This document shows positions 35,230 to 45,561 of a stretch of DNA of 64,000 bases, piece by piece. The translations under genes were made by a program, and so were the position numbers. The notes beneath the pieces were generated by a model that did no database searches, was not told the DNA's origin, and was given only the letters and a program-made list of their open reading frames with translations. The DNA comes from JAJRZL01 sp964557855 (GTDB lineage: Bacteria > Zixibacteria > MSB-5A5 > GN15 > FEB-12). The stretch's first letter is position 1, and every line of letters starts with the position of its first letter. Location of the stretch: assembly GCA_964557855.1 (NCBI GenBank), contig CAZLBP010000014.1:27860-91859 (forward strand), read 5' to 3'.

Positions 35230-37244
35230 TGCGATACGGATTTATACCGGTCATAAGTTTCGCTCTGGCATCTTTCTGTGCGGCACAGGAGAAGGAGCCC
35301 GATACCGTGATGATACCGGAAGTGACCGATACGGCGGCAGCGCCGGATACAGCGGTAACTTCGGATACAACGGAAGTTTCGGAAGAACCCGCCGACAGTT
35401 TGACGGACGGTGAAAGGGCCAGGCAATTGTTTGAAGAACGGGTCAAGCAGCACCAGGAAAAGCAACAGCGACTGCCGGGCTTTTCGTACTTCGATTCACT
35501 CGTTGCCTACTTCACCAGCGATCGCCTCAATCGCCGGAGTGATATCGCTATGTCCTGGTACCACGATGCCGGCGATTATTTCCGGTTCAATCCGTCTTAC
35601 ACGATTCTGGAGCACCAGGTGACACCGATGCGGAAGACGGTGCAGCCGTTCGGTCTGTCCGGGAACCGTCTGAACCTGCTGGTGGACGGCGTTCAATTCC
35701 GTCCGTTCGAGCACATACCGGAGCCGGATGGTCTGGCGGATATGAGCGATATTCCGACCGCCCTGAACCACGACGTTTACCTCCTTCCCGGTGCTGTGGG
35801 ACAGGTGTTCGGCGGCGAGAGTTCCGTCGCCACGTTGTTGACCCGGCCGGAGACACCGCGGTCCTTTGCCTCGCAAAGCGCGCTTCTGGCCGACCGCGGT
35901 TCGTTCGAATATAACTATATCCAAGGGCGTTATTCTAAACGCTTCTTTCGCGGTCGGCGGATTGATATGTCTATCGGGTATCGCAACGGCGACGGTCCTT
36001 TCCTCAATCGCCAGTCCGATCAATATCACTATTATGGGGACATGTACTTTCCTCTCGGAGAAAAGTACGGACTACACACGTGGGGTCACCTGAACGATCG
36101 GGATGGTCCGCTCGTGGTCAGGCCCGAAGCAGGCGGCATCGCTGTGTCCCGGAACAAATTCGACCGCGCCCTGCGCGTGTCTCTGACACGCGATAATAAG
36201 GAGCGGACATCACACTGGGAAACCGGCTATCAACACCTGCGCCAGGGATCTTATCTCACGGGGTTGTTAAAGGGGCGCTTCAATAAAACCGGTCACGGTC
36301 TTTTCGCCGTCCGCCAATGGATGCGCGGATCGACAATCGTGTCCTCCCGGTTCGAAGCCGACTATCTGGAGTACGATGACGGTTTCGACAAACGACAACG
36401 TCACAGCGGCGCAATGTTGTTCCAAATCGCCAGGTTGAATGAGGGCTGGCGCTGGTCGGCCAGCGCCGGTGGTGACTGGATCGAGGAGTTCGGATTTCTG
36501 CCGAGCGCCGCATTCTTACTCTTTCGAGAGGGGGATTTGTCGTTGTTGATGCTGTCTGCCGGCTACAGTGAGCGCGCCCCGACATTGCACGAATTGTATT
36601 TGCCGTATCAGTCCTCGCCGGTGTATGGAAACCCGCCCCCGGTGTATATCGAAGAGGGCAACCAGGGCCTCGAAGCGGAAAAACAACTGGTAGGGAACGT
36701 GCTGCTCCAATTTGGATCCAACACTACGAATATACAGGCGTCTGTAACCGCCGGCAAGATTACCGACGGGATCGACTGGCGACACCGGGACTCGGCCGAT
36801 CAGGTGGTACGGTTCGCCCCGATCAACGGCGATATTGACTTCACGAATGTTATGATTCAGCCGCGCATGAAACTGTATGACTTCCTCACCTGCCTGGGCG
36901 GCGTCTCTTTTCGCAACATTGAGTACGGAGCTTTCGAGAACAAAGCCTACAGCCCGGACTTGCAGGCGTTTTCCGCCCTGGAATTGCATGTGTTCTGGCC
37001 CAAAACACTGATGGATTTGTTTGCCTATGGCGAGCTGACGTACGTCGGCGCCTATCAAGGATACAGCGGTCAGGATTTGGGCGAAGAGCTGGTCGCGAAC
37101 GTCAAGCTGTCCTTCGCCGTAAAGGACTACCGGATGCACTTCGTATGGAAAAACGTGCTGAGCAATATCTACCGATCGCGAGAATTCCTGAGCATGACCG
37201 GCAGGTACTACTACTACGGATTGATCTGGGAATTTCTGAATTAG
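35229..37244 (+). CDS. TonB-dependent receptor-like outer-membrane protein
   Basis: A 671-residue protein with a signal peptide (MRYGFIPVISFALASFCAAQ), a threonine/aspartate-rich linker, a degenerate plug-like part (RLNLLVDGVQFRPFEHIPE ... AVGQVFGGESSVATLLTR, about 155-210) and a long amphipathic beta-strand region typical of a barrel to the end. No TonB box is obvious. It is coupled to the ECF S component by a one-base overlap, which suggests outer- and inner-membrane steps of uptake of one scarce ligand such as a vitamin. A terminator follows. Confidence 0.65.
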   Translation: MRYGFIPVISFALASFCAAQEKEPDTVMIPEVTDTAAAPDTAVTSDTTEVSEEPADSLTDGERARQLFEERVKQHQEKQQRLPGFSYFDSLVAYFTSDRLNRRSDIAMSWYHDAGDYFRFNPSYTILEHQVTPMRKTVQPFGLSGNRLNLLVDGVQFRPFEHIPEPDGLADMSDIPTALNHDVYLLPGAVGQVFGGESSVATLLTRPETPRSFASQSALLADRGSFEYNYIQGRYSKRFFRGRRIDMSIGYRNGDGPFLNRQSDQYHYYGDMYFPLGEKYGLHTWGHLNDRDGPLVVRPEAGGIAVSRNKFDRALRVSLTRDNKERTSHWETGYQHLRQGSYLTGLLKGRFNKTGHGLFAVRQWMRGSTIVSSRFEADYLEYDDGFDKRQRHSGAMLFQIARLNEGWRWSASAGGDWIEEFGFLPSAAFLLFREGDLSLLMLSAGYSERAPTLHELYLPYQSSPVYGNPPPVYIEEGNQGLEAEKQLVGNVLLQFGSNTTNIQASVTAGKITDGIDWRHRDSADQVVRFAPINGDIDFTNVMIQPRMKLYDFLTCLGGVSFRNIEYGAFENKAYSPDLQAFSALELHVFWPKTLMDLFAYGELTYVGAYQGYSGQDLGEELVANVKLSFAVKDYRMHFVWKNVLSNIYRSREFLSMTGRYYYYGLIWEFLN

Positions 37245-37263
37245 GGTGCTCGTGTCAGGAAGA

Positions 37264-37287
37264 AAGGCCGGTCGCCCGACCGGCCTT
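37264..37287. terminator. Intrinsic terminator, probably bidirectional
   Basis: Perfect 10-base stem AAGGCCGGTC/GACCGGCCTT with loop GCCC, followed on the plus strand by CGTCGTTTTG and on the minus strand by TTC-rich text. It lies between convergent genes ending at 37244 and 37322. Confidence 0.7.
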
Positions 37288-37321
37288 CGTCGTTTTGTGC
37301 AGGCGCCGATCCCTGTGCCCG

Positions 37322-40075
37322 TTAGACACACGCCGGCGGTGGAGGGCCGCCTTTAAACAAATAGTCAACGAGGTAGGTCAGATCGGCCACGTCGATCGGC
37401 CCACCCCCGCCGATGAGATTATCGACATTGCCCTCTTCTTCACACGGCGGGGGCGCGCCGCCCTTGAACAAAAAATCAACCAGGTACGCGAGGTCCCCAA
37501 CATCAACCGGTCCGGAAGGGCCGATCATGCCGTTGACGTTGCCGCGGTTTTCGCAGCAACTGCAGCCGACGGCGAAGGCGCCCATCAGGGTGCCGCATGA
37601 GTTGTTGGGCGGCGCGCATGGGGAAGTCTGGTCGAGTCGGAAATTGCCCGCGGCCGTGTCGCAGAAGAGCGGATCAAGAGAGATGTTTCCGGATGTGTCA
37701 CCGTGATACAGGGTTTCATCGGGGTGGTAATCGTAGTTTGTGTTGCCATACGCATTGTTGCAGTGGACGGTAATATTGTTGTACTCAAGTGAAGTGAATA
37801 GTTCCAGTCCCGCATCCGTATTGAACGCAAAGATGTTGTAACTCACGTTACTGGCAGTATCTGATTGCAGATTTGCGACTGGCGGGTCCTTTTCGCTGAG
37901 CGGGAAATCCTCCCATCCCATGAGCCCCGACGAATTGCCAACAAACGTATTGTTCCGGACAACTATGTTTCTCCATGCCAACGACTGCACAATTGTCACC
38001 CCGGAATTGCCGTTACCGCGGAAGAGGGAGTTCCGCACTTCCGTCGTGGTTGCTGCGGTCGTGTATATATTGGCACCGTCCCATCCATTGAAGGAGATTT
38101 CAGAATTGTAGATGCAGGGCGATGTGCCATATTCTGTTGACAGTCCGTATCGGGTATTGTTGGTGATCCTGCAGTTCTCAATCATCATTCGACTTATGTA
38201 CTTCCCGCCGTAAATGCCATTGCACGTATTATCTCTAATATAGCAGTTCCTGATAGTGGGCGATGCGGGGGTGCAGTATATCGCAGCCTTATTATAGCCC
38301 GAAGTGTCGTATGCATTCATGACCGTGAAGCCGTCGATAACGCTCGTCGAATCCTGGTCTGCCGTGATACTGATTCCAATGTGAGGCTCCGAGCCGCTTC
38401 CGCCGCAATCTATGATGGTTACATCCGGTCCGTTTACTGATTTCAGGACGAGGTTTATGTCGCCGAAATCGAGATCACGGTTGCCGTCGCCCGAATAAGT
38501 GCCATCAGCCACCAGCACCGTATCGAATTCCTGCGCCGAGTCAATACCCGCCTGAATGGTAGGTTGATCGGCCGGGACGTGGATAACGACCGGACCGCGA
38601 GTGATAAATGACTCGGCAATTGACCAATCTGAAAACTCGTAACCGTCATGAGAGCGGCACCGCCACCAATACTCGGTATTGTTCAGGAGTCCGTCGAATA
38701 CGCCCGAACGGGTTTGATCTGCCTGTTGGGAGACGCCATAGGCGGTATCGACTAACGTGCTAAGCCCGGCGTCACTATACACCTCAAAGTCGTATGTCAG
38801 GTAGTCGCCGATCGAATGGAATGAATTGTCCACCACCAGATGAACATTGTATATACTAACGTCTCCCTGACTGATCGGAAAGGCGGGATTCGGTGCGGTG
38901 GGTGGCTCGTTCATCCTGAAGACTGATTCACTCCAATCACTCCAGGTCGTGCCGTTTCTTGCTCTTAGTCGATAGTAATAGGTGACGCCATCCACAAGCG
39001 CCGAGCAGCCGTAAGCGGCAGTTGTATCAAATGAAGGTACATGCCCTGAGGCCCACATCTCGGCAGTCGTCCAATCATTGTCCGTACCTACCTGGATTTC
39101 ATAAAAGCTCTGCGGTCCGGAGGTGGAATAAAGGGACCAGAAGAAGGAGGGCGTGTGATTCAATACGCGCCCGACACTTGCTGAGCCAAGGTTCAGATTC
39201 GAAACGTTGGGAGATGTTTGATCGAAGAATGATGCGCCCATATCATCCCTGGTACCGTCCGGATCGTTGTATTGAGCATCGGGATTCCCGGCGTCGATGC
39301 AGCCCGAAGTTTCATTGAGTGAGTACAGATTACGGGATGTATCAAAAAACTCGGGATCTACGGATATATTGGTTGGATCGGAAAAGGTTCCGGCGTAATT
39401 GTTGCCATTGCCATACGAGTTGTTATAGTCCACTGAGATTGTGAAGTACCCCTGGCAACCCGTTTGTGTACAGTTAGTTATGACATTGTTCCTGACCGAG
39501 CAGTCACTTGAATTGACGTACAGTCCGGTATTCCCGCCGACAATCGTGTTGTTGATAAATTGGCCGGTGTCGGTTCCGAATAGTCTGGCGACTATTCTAA
39601 TGTCCGGGTTATCATAGAAAAGGTTACCCTCTACATAGGCGCCGCTGCCCGATTGGAGATGAAGAGCGTTGTAGTTGTCATATGCCCCAAGATGATTGGT
39701 GAAATGATTGCCGCGGATCACAGGAGAGGCGTTTTGAATATATACACCGTTTTCCAGGGCCGGGGAGTAACTGATCGTGAAGCCCTCGATGACCGAAGCG
39801 CGAGTTTCGCCGCCATGGAGCCAGATTATCCGATCATCCAATGATGCCGGGCGGAGCTCTGTCACCAGGGGACCGGCTTCGCTGGTCAGGACCAGGTTTT
39901 TTCCTCCAAAATCAAGATTCTCGTAGTATATACCGGGCGCCACCAGTACCGTATCATAAGCCGCTGCAGCCTCGATTCCGGCTTGAATAGACGTGTAATC
40001 GCTGGGTACATGAATAACAGTCGCTTGGGCAGTAGTCCCGAATATCAGAAGAAGCAGCATCATCTTGAAACGCAT
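37322..40075 (-). CDS. Secreted right-handed beta-helix protein with dockerin-like tail
   Basis: A 917-residue exported protein with a signal peptide and two beta-helix regions. Each opens with a DUF1565-like segment (VIHVPSDYTSIQAGIEAAAAYDTVLVAPG; VIHVPADQPTIQAGIDSAQEFDTVLVADG), with fibronectin-like modules between them. The final 70 residues carry two dockerin-like units (NVNGMIGPSGPVDVGDLAYLVDFLF and the NVDN ... DLTYLVDYLF copy), each with a stretched calcium loop. I start at the ATG at 40075 (an in-frame GTG lies one codon upstream), with GGAGAG before it. It is likely carbohydrate-related or surface-bound; no catalytic residue can be assigned. Confidence 0.8.
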   Translation of the reverse strand: MRFKMMLLLLIFGTTAQATVIHVPSDYTSIQAGIEAAAAYDTVLVAPGIYYENLDFGGKNLVLTSEAGPLVTELRPASLDDRIIWLHGGETRASVIEGFTISYSPALENGVYIQNASPVIRGNHFTNHLGAYDNYNALHLQSGSGAYVEGNLFYDNPDIRIVARLFGTDTGQFINNTIVGGNTGLYVNSSDCSVRNNVITNCTQTGCQGYFTISVDYNNSYGNGNNYAGTFSDPTNISVDPEFFDTSRNLYSLNETSGCIDAGNPDAQYNDPDGTRDDMGASFFDQTSPNVSNLNLGSASVGRVLNHTPSFFWSLYSTSGPQSFYEIQVGTDNDWTTAEMWASGHVPSFDTTAAYGCSALVDGVTYYYRLRARNGTTWSDWSESVFRMNEPPTAPNPAFPISQGDVSIYNVHLVVDNSFHSIGDYLTYDFEVYSDAGLSTLVDTAYGVSQQADQTRSGVFDGLLNNTEYWWRCRSHDGYEFSDWSIAESFITRGPVVIHVPADQPTIQAGIDSAQEFDTVLVADGTYSGDGNRDLDFGDINLVLKSVNGPDVTIIDCGGSGSEPHIGISITADQDSTSVIDGFTVMNAYDTSGYNKAAIYCTPASPTIRNCYIRDNTCNGIYGGKYISRMMIENCRITNNTRYGLSTEYGTSPCIYNSEISFNGWDGANIYTTAATTTEVRNSLFRGNGNSGVTIVQSLAWRNIVVRNNTFVGNSSGLMGWEDFPLSEKDPPVANLQSDTASNVSYNIFAFNTDAGLELFTSLEYNNITVHCNNAYGNTNYDYHPDETLYHGDTSGNISLDPLFCDTAAGNFRLDQTSPCAPPNNSCGTLMGAFAVGCSCCENRGNVNGMIGPSGPVDVGDLAYLVDFLFKGGAPPPCEEEGNVDNLIGGGGPIDVADLTYLVDYLFKGGPPPPACV

Positions 40076-40221
40076 CACGGTCTCTCCATAGAAGGGTTGA
40101 CAAGTGCTCTAGCAAAGATAATATCTCGTATCCATGTTGTCAACTGTTTTTGTGTTTAGGTCGGTTTTTCGCATGGCTTCATTGTCTCAAAAACGACGAG
40201 AGATCCCGACAAAATCTTCGC

Positions 40222-40251
40222 TTGACAAATACTTGGCTGAAATGGCATAAT
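40222..40251 (+). promoter_or_regulatory. Candidate promoter for GIY-YIG gene
   Basis: TTGACA (40222-40227), 18-base spacer, CATAAT (40246-40251), about 96 bases before the next ATG. The plus-strand orientation fits the small gene that follows. Confidence 0.5.
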
Positions 40252-40347
40252 CAGACTCGGGAGTGTACAGGTTACAGTCCGGCCGCGGCGGCCGGTTGCA
40301 GGAGTTCGAAGTTCTGATCCTGAAGTCTGGTATTATGGTGTTTTGAT

Positions 40348-40650
40348 ATGCCGGTCAAGGACGAAAAAAAGCCCTTTACGGAATTGATGTTGGAGGCTAT
40401 TCCGCAACGAAAGGGGGTCTACGTTCTCTGGGATAGACGGCAGATTGTCTATGTGGGAGTTGGGGCGGACGCCGGTGGTCTCTACTCTGCACTGACCGAA
40501 CACCTCAGGGGAGAACGGGTCCCGGAAGCACGGCGCATTCGTGATTTCCAAATAGAGGTGTGCAGTCATCCGGTCTCTCGGCAGACGGAACTGATAGAGG
40601 AGCATCGCGCCGCTCACGGCTCGTTACCGGCCTTCAATGAACCTACATGA
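40348..40650 (+). CDS. Small GIY-YIG-like protein
   Basis: A 100-residue protein: KGVYVLWDRRQIVYVGVGAD matches the GIY...YVG core of the GIY-YIG nuclease fold, followed by LYSALTEHLRGERVPEARRIRDF (basic segment) and ELIEEHRAAHGSLPAFNEP, the usual glutamate and terminal asparagine region. GIY-YIG proteins cut or bind DNA; whether this one is active is unknown. It has its own candidate promoter and its end overlaps the convergent gene by eight bases. Confidence 0.6.
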   Translation: MPVKDEKKPFTELMLEAIPQRKGVYVLWDRRQIVYVGVGADAGGLYSALTEHLRGERVPEARRIRDFQIEVCSHPVSRQTELIEEHRAAHGSLPAFNEPT

Positions 40651-43264
40651 TGATCACTAGTTTTCCGATTTGCACATGACCGGATTCATCCTCCACCGTC
40701 CAGTAATACAATCCGGAGGCCACAAGTTGCGTGTTACGGGTGATCAGGTCCCAGGAATCGTGCGTCGAATTGGGATCCGCCGGATTCATATCATGGCTGA
40801 TTTCCTTGATGAGATCACCGTCAAGCGATAAGATCTTAATCGTGCAGCGAGGAGGCAGGTTGGCGAAGTGGACCCGGCGCACTCGATTGTCGGGACGATC
40901 TTCTTGACTACGACCCTCGTATCCCAGCTGCCGATAGTGCGCATCGATACGGTACGGATTCGGATACACTTTTATTTTCCCTCCGGTGGGATCGTTGTTA
41001 GCGGCCGGGATCAGCGGAAAGGCGTACTGAGTGCCGACCGACACCGATGATTCCAAAGGAGACAACCCGGACCCGGGCGAACCGAAATCGAACGCCGTGA
41101 CATTGATCCAATACGGCACCGTGGCCAGTAGATCGGTAACGGTATATTCATATTCGAAATACTTGAGTGCACCCGCTTCCGTAAGCTCGTCCGGACGGGC
41201 CGAGTCAGGGTTGAGGTGACCGGGATACGGCTGATCAGGGTATACCTTCTCAATACCGGTGGGAAGCCCCAGGGCGGAGACGTTATACCCGTGGGCTACG
41301 AAATAGAACTGGGAATCGGGGTAGTCCGGGAGAACGTACCTCGCCGACCGACCGTAGTCGAGCGGATCAAACCGGAAGTCCCGGCAGGAATCACCATAAA
41401 GACACCGCAGTTGTTCCAGGGTGAAGGGTGGATCGAGCAGCACCCACTTCTGCCGGCTTTCCAGCCAGGTGTATTTGTCGAAATTGTTCAGGTCATACGA
41501 AGCTATCAGACTAAAGCTGGTCGGCCGGTCATCTCGGCCGATGTAGACCCGGTATCCCTCGAAGTCGACTTCGTGCAGGAATATATCTTTGGTGGTTTCG
41601 GAACGTGTTCCGTTGAAACGAACCGTTATGGAATTGATGCCGGGGTCGAGCCGGAATTCCGGGGCGGGAGGCGGCGCGGCGCCTCTGAAATCAGGTACGC
41701 CGTCTCCTTCGTAGAAGATTGTGTCGCAAATTGTGTATCGCCAGTTGGTATCGTATTCCGGGGGCTCGGTGCTGAGGGTATCAATCGATACAATGGAGGA
41801 TTCCGAACAGCAGATGCGCCACTTTCCGAAATACCCGTCACCATCCGTATCGACTCCGGGATTGTCATAGACCCAGGAAGCCCACGTGGCGTTGAGCGCC
41901 AAATCGGAAAAGTCCAAGTTGTCGAGGTAGAGCCGGGGCTTGTCGGGAAGATTATCCACATTGCCGGGCAGCTGGTGAACGTCTTCACCGGCGATATAGG
42001 CGAAAGATATCGGCAGGGTCTCTCCGGGATCGATATCGAATGGACCGAATGACAGGAGGTAACGCGTGTCATAGCCGTCAGCAAAGTTAGCGGCCAAATC
42101 CTGGTTGGGATACAGCCAGAGTGAGTCTCCGGGCTGTATGGAAGCCGTGAAGATCTGATCATAGTCGAATTCTTCGTTTCGAAGGATATAGTACTTATTG
42201 ACGTCCCCCTCGGGCGTCCCCAGGCCGCCGGTCCGAAAGTCCCGGAACGGTTCCGGCGACCGTCCCGCCCCGGACCTCTCGCGGGGTCCGAAATCCAGCG
42301 ACGGATCTCCGTTGCCGATCCACCAATTGAAGCTGACATCCAGCGTTTGAGCCGGGGTGCGAACAATACGGGTCGCCACAACGTGGGGACAAGGATGGTG
42401 GCGGCCGTCCCCAAACACGATATCCCGGTCGCCGTCGTTGTCGGCCTGCCAGGCCATGAAGACGGTATCGATATAGCCACAGGCGCCATATGTGCTCGGA
42501 TACGTATGAAGGAAACCGCTCAGGTCATCCTGGAAACCCTGGTTGCTGCCGAAGCAATCGTAGCATATCATAGCATCGACATAAATACCCATATAGACTT
42601 GTTCCAGGGGGCGTTCTCCGACATTGGAAATCTGATAGTCGAACAAGACAAAGTCTTCGGCATAGGCATAGGACCAGGCATACGAAGATTGCTTGACCGC
42701 GATATTCAAGGGAACGTGCTGCCGCCCGAAGAAATCGTTGTCGACACCGTCGGTAAAGGTGTCGGTATAGACGGCGACGTAGTCTTCCTCGGAGACCGCA
42801 TCCTCGAAATGGCGCTGCTCGGGATCGAGCGTGGTGCGATAGACCATGTCGCCGAACGGGGCCTCGTCCGGATACATTTCGTACAGCAGTTGCCAGCCGT
42901 CGGCGCCGACCGAAACGAGCGTATCCCGCCCAACCACGGCCCCAATCCAAAAGGCGCCCCCGAAGAGGTAAGAGATGTTCGACCCCTTGGGATACTGGCA
43001 GGACTGCGTAATGCTCTCGCCGGTGAAGCAGTCGGACTCTTCACCGGGATGATACTCTTTGCCGAAGGTACCGTTGTTGGCCACCGCCAATTCGATTTTG
43101 CCCACGCGATGGGCCGCCATGCAATGGGCGGGAGCGAAAGTCGTAAAAGATGGAAGCCTGTTCTTGAGGTTCTGAGGATCGGCTAGAGTCCTGGCGTTCA
43201 GATTCCTCGTGAACAAACTGGCGAACACCAGGATTACCACTACGACAATCCGCACCAACATCAT
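40643..43264 (-). CDS. Secreted protein, paralogue of 48928-52029, FlgD-like tail
   Basis: No known function. The 873 residues have a signal peptide (MMLVRIVVVVILVFASLFTR) and a long N-terminal region shared with the protein at 48928-52029: NISYLFGGAFWIGAVVG, DTLVSVGADGW, NWWIGNGDPSLDFGP, FDYDQIFTASIQPGDSLW and LSFGPFDIDPGETLPISF. Middle parts look fibronectin-like. The last 90 residues (GKIKVYPNPYRID ... CTIKILSLDGDLIKEISHDM ... VASGLYYWTVED) form a FlgD-like C-terminus. GGAGGAG precedes the ATG. It is probably a surface protein. Confidence 0.75.
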   Translation of the reverse strand: MMLVRIVVVVILVFASLFTRNLNARTLADPQNLKNRLPSFTTFAPAHCMAAHRVGKIELAVANNGTFGKEYHPGEESDCFTGESITQSCQYPKGSNISYLFGGAFWIGAVVGRDTLVSVGADGWQLLYEMYPDEAPFGDMVYRTTLDPEQRHFEDAVSEEDYVAVYTDTFTDGVDNDFFGRQHVPLNIAVKQSSYAWSYAYAEDFVLFDYQISNVGERPLEQVYMGIYVDAMICYDCFGSNQGFQDDLSGFLHTYPSTYGACGYIDTVFMAWQADNDGDRDIVFGDGRHHPCPHVVATRIVRTPAQTLDVSFNWWIGNGDPSLDFGPRERSGAGRSPEPFRDFRTGGLGTPEGDVNKYYILRNEEFDYDQIFTASIQPGDSLWLYPNQDLAANFADGYDTRYLLSFGPFDIDPGETLPISFAYIAGEDVHQLPGNVDNLPDKPRLYLDNLDFSDLALNATWASWVYDNPGVDTDGDGYFGKWRICCSESSIVSIDTLSTEPPEYDTNWRYTICDTIFYEGDGVPDFRGAAPPPAPEFRLDPGINSITVRFNGTRSETTKDIFLHEVDFEGYRVYIGRDDRPTSFSLIASYDLNNFDKYTWLESRQKWVLLDPPFTLEQLRCLYGDSCRDFRFDPLDYGRSARYVLPDYPDSQFYFVAHGYNVSALGLPTGIEKVYPDQPYPGHLNPDSARPDELTEAGALKYFEYEYTVTDLLATVPYWINVTAFDFGSPGSGLSPLESSVSVGTQYAFPLIPAANNDPTGGKIKVYPNPYRIDAHYRQLGYEGRSQEDRPDNRVRRVHFANLPPRCTIKILSLDGDLIKEISHDMNPADPNSTHDSWDLITRNTQLVASGLYYWTVEDESGHVQIGKLVIIM

Positions 43265-43479
43265 ATTCTCTACTCCTCCACATTAGACGACGTTCTACGG
43301 TCGGAACTGTGTATTGAATTCTCCACATAGATAGGAAAAATCCGACAACGGCGCAATCTCTCATTGTCAAGCGAGGGATATATCGTCCGCAACCGGTCCG
43401 GAATTTATGTCTTGTCAGAAACGGCGAATCACCGTTCTTTCTGATAGTACGTTTGAAGAATCAACCGATAGGTGAAGCG

Positions 43480-45558
43480 ATGCCGACTGCCTCCGACAAC
43501 TCCAGATCAAAGCCGGGTGCTCCTACGAAGCGAGGCACTCTGCTCGTTTATTTCGTTGCCGTGCTGGTATACAGTTTGGCCGGATTCTTCCCCGAGATGA
43601 GGTTGTGGGGTATCAACTGGTGGGCATATTACCCCACGGCTGTGAGACTGGTTATGCCGGCGATCGCTCTGCTGGGCGGAATTCTCGTCTGGCGCTTTTC
43701 CGGCGCCCGGAGTTCGGAAGGTGACCCCGCTGTCGCTAAGGAGATGGGGACCGGTCAATATACTGTGATCACAGCTGCGACTGTGATGATTATGGGCTTG
43801 ACATTCGTGGCGTTTCGCACGCAGACGCACTTCCTGGGTGACGGTTACCAACTGCTGTCAAGTCTGGCCGACAACGTTACTTCGGTGAAAGCCTGGGACT
43901 TCGGCGTCTCTCGTATCAACCTGGCCGTCTATTCAGTCCTGGGAGAAGGAGGACAAAATGACGCCTTGCTGGCGTACCGCATCATATCGATAGGCTCCGG
44001 TGTGCTGTTGCTGGGTGCCGTCGCGTTTCTGTCGTCCTACCTCTTCGCGGAACGGCTGCTCAGAATTCTGTTTTTGCTGGGTATCGCCTGCAGCGGGTTG
44101 ATGTTGCAGTATTTCGGATACGTCGAGAACTACTCGTTGCTCATGACGATACTGGCGATCTTCGCTCTACTGGGAATGCTCAGCGCCAGAGGCAGATTCT
44201 CATCATGGTGGCTGTTGGCGCCGTTGCTGGCGGCTGTCTTCCTGCACGGGTTCGCCCTGGTCGCTGTGCCGCCGTTTCTCTACCTGGTGATCAGGCGGTG
44301 CAGCCTGTGGAGCCGGTTGAGTGCGGTGTACGAAAAGAGCCGAGTCTGGTGGATAGTCGGCGGACTTATCGTTGCCGGTGGCGTCTATGTATTTCTCAGG
44401 GCCAAATACTATTTCTTCACGTTCGCGTTATTGCCGGTGTTCCCCGACAGGTTTACGGTGGAAAGCGATTGGCTCTTTTCGTGGAAACACCAGGTCGACA
44501 TCGCGAACTTGATGTTGCTTCTCCTGCCGGGTCTTCCTGTAGTCTCATATCTGCTTCTTAAGAGAGGGACAGTGCAGGTGTTCGGTAACGTCGAACAGAG
44601 ATTTCTGGGAATGTTCTTTTGGTCCGCTTTTGTCGCGGTCTACGTCTTCAACCCCGGTATAGGCATGCCCCGCAACTGGGATCTTTTCTCAGTAGCCGGG
44701 GTTCCTTTGGTTATATTCAGCTTAACTTTCTTATTGCAGAGTCATTACTCTGTTTACCGAAGCACGGTCCCGGCGGTTCTCGTAATACTATTGGGAGCCT
44801 TTATGCTGATCCCGCGAGTCGGGTCACAGACGATTCCGAAAATGAGCATCGCTCACTTCGACAACTACCTGGAGTTCGATAAAATCCGAAATCGGAATGC
44901 GCATCGGTTACTGATCGACTACTATTATGAGCTGGGTGACACGGCTTCGGCACTGGCGGCTCAGTCCGCCGCCGAGGCAGGATTTCCGGAAATGGAACTG
45001 ACCAATGAGGGTCGGCGGTTGATGCAACAGGGCCGGATAACCGCAGCGATGAGGTTATTCCGGCAGGCGATAGACAGTAATCCGATCTACTACGATGCTT
45101 ATGCCAATTTAGGCGGTTGCTATCTGGAGCAGGGCAATTACGACAGTGCCGTGTTTCTGCTGGAGATAGCGGACGCCATCAATCCGTATAACCCGGCCAC
45201 GGCCTCCAATTTGGGAACAGCACATCTTCGTCAAGGAAACTACGATCGAGCACGAACCTACTTTCAGAAAGCCATCCGCATCGACAGCACGTGGCAGAAC
45301 GCGTTGGTCGGTTTGGCCTCCGTGCACTTGTTGACGGATGAGCCGGCACGGTCGTTCGAGTTTCTCAGAAAGGCTCACAGGAATTGCGAGTTGCCGCACG
45401 AGTACTTCCGCCAGGCCGGCGACGTCTTTCTGGAAAAAGAGTTGTTTGAGTATGCATATGAGGCTTATGCTTTTGCCATGGAACGAGGATTGCCTGAATC
45501 GTATGTGCAGCGGCAGATGAACAAGCATCCCCGATTGCGGAGAATCGAAAGAGATTAG
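43480..45558 (+). CDS. Polytopic membrane protein with C-terminal TPR repeats
   Basis: Not recognised as a named family. The 692 residues open with about ten hydrophobic helices (for example LLVYFVAVLVYSLAGFF and LVMPAIALLGGILVWRF), giving a glycosyltransferase-like membrane architecture, and end in TPR units (AMRLFRQAIDSNPIYYDAYANLGGC, ARTYFQKAIRIDSTWQNALVGLASV). I start at ATG 43480, which has AGGTGA upstream, rather than TTG at 43453. It ends three bases before an ECF sigma gene, so it probably belongs to the same operon and may sense or build envelope polymers. Confidence 0.65.
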   Translation: MPTASDNSRSKPGAPTKRGTLLVYFVAVLVYSLAGFFPEMRLWGINWWAYYPTAVRLVMPAIALLGGILVWRFSGARSSEGDPAVAKEMGTGQYTVITAATVMIMGLTFVAFRTQTHFLGDGYQLLSSLADNVTSVKAWDFGVSRINLAVYSVLGEGGQNDALLAYRIISIGSGVLLLGAVAFLSSYLFAERLLRILFLLGIACSGLMLQYFGYVENYSLLMTILAIFALLGMLSARGRFSSWWLLAPLLAAVFLHGFALVAVPPFLYLVIRRCSLWSRLSAVYEKSRVWWIVGGLIVAGGVYVFLRAKYYFFTFALLPVFPDRFTVESDWLFSWKHQVDIANLMLLLLPGLPVVSYLLLKRGTVQVFGNVEQRFLGMFFWSAFVAVYVFNPGIGMPRNWDLFSVAGVPLVIFSLTFLLQSHYSVYRSTVPAVLVILLGAFMLIPRVGSQTIPKMSIAHFDNYLEFDKIRNRNAHRLLIDYYYELGDTASALAAQSAAEAGFPEMELTNEGRRLMQQGRITAAMRLFRQAIDSNPIYYDAYANLGGCYLEQGNYDSAVFLLEIADAINPYNPATASNLGTAHLRQGNYDRARTYFQKAIRIDSTWQNALVGLASVHLLTDEPARSFEFLRKAHRNCELPHEYFRQAGDVFLEKELFEYAYEAYAFAMERGLPESYVQRQMNKHPRLRRIERD

Positions 45559-45561
45559 CCT

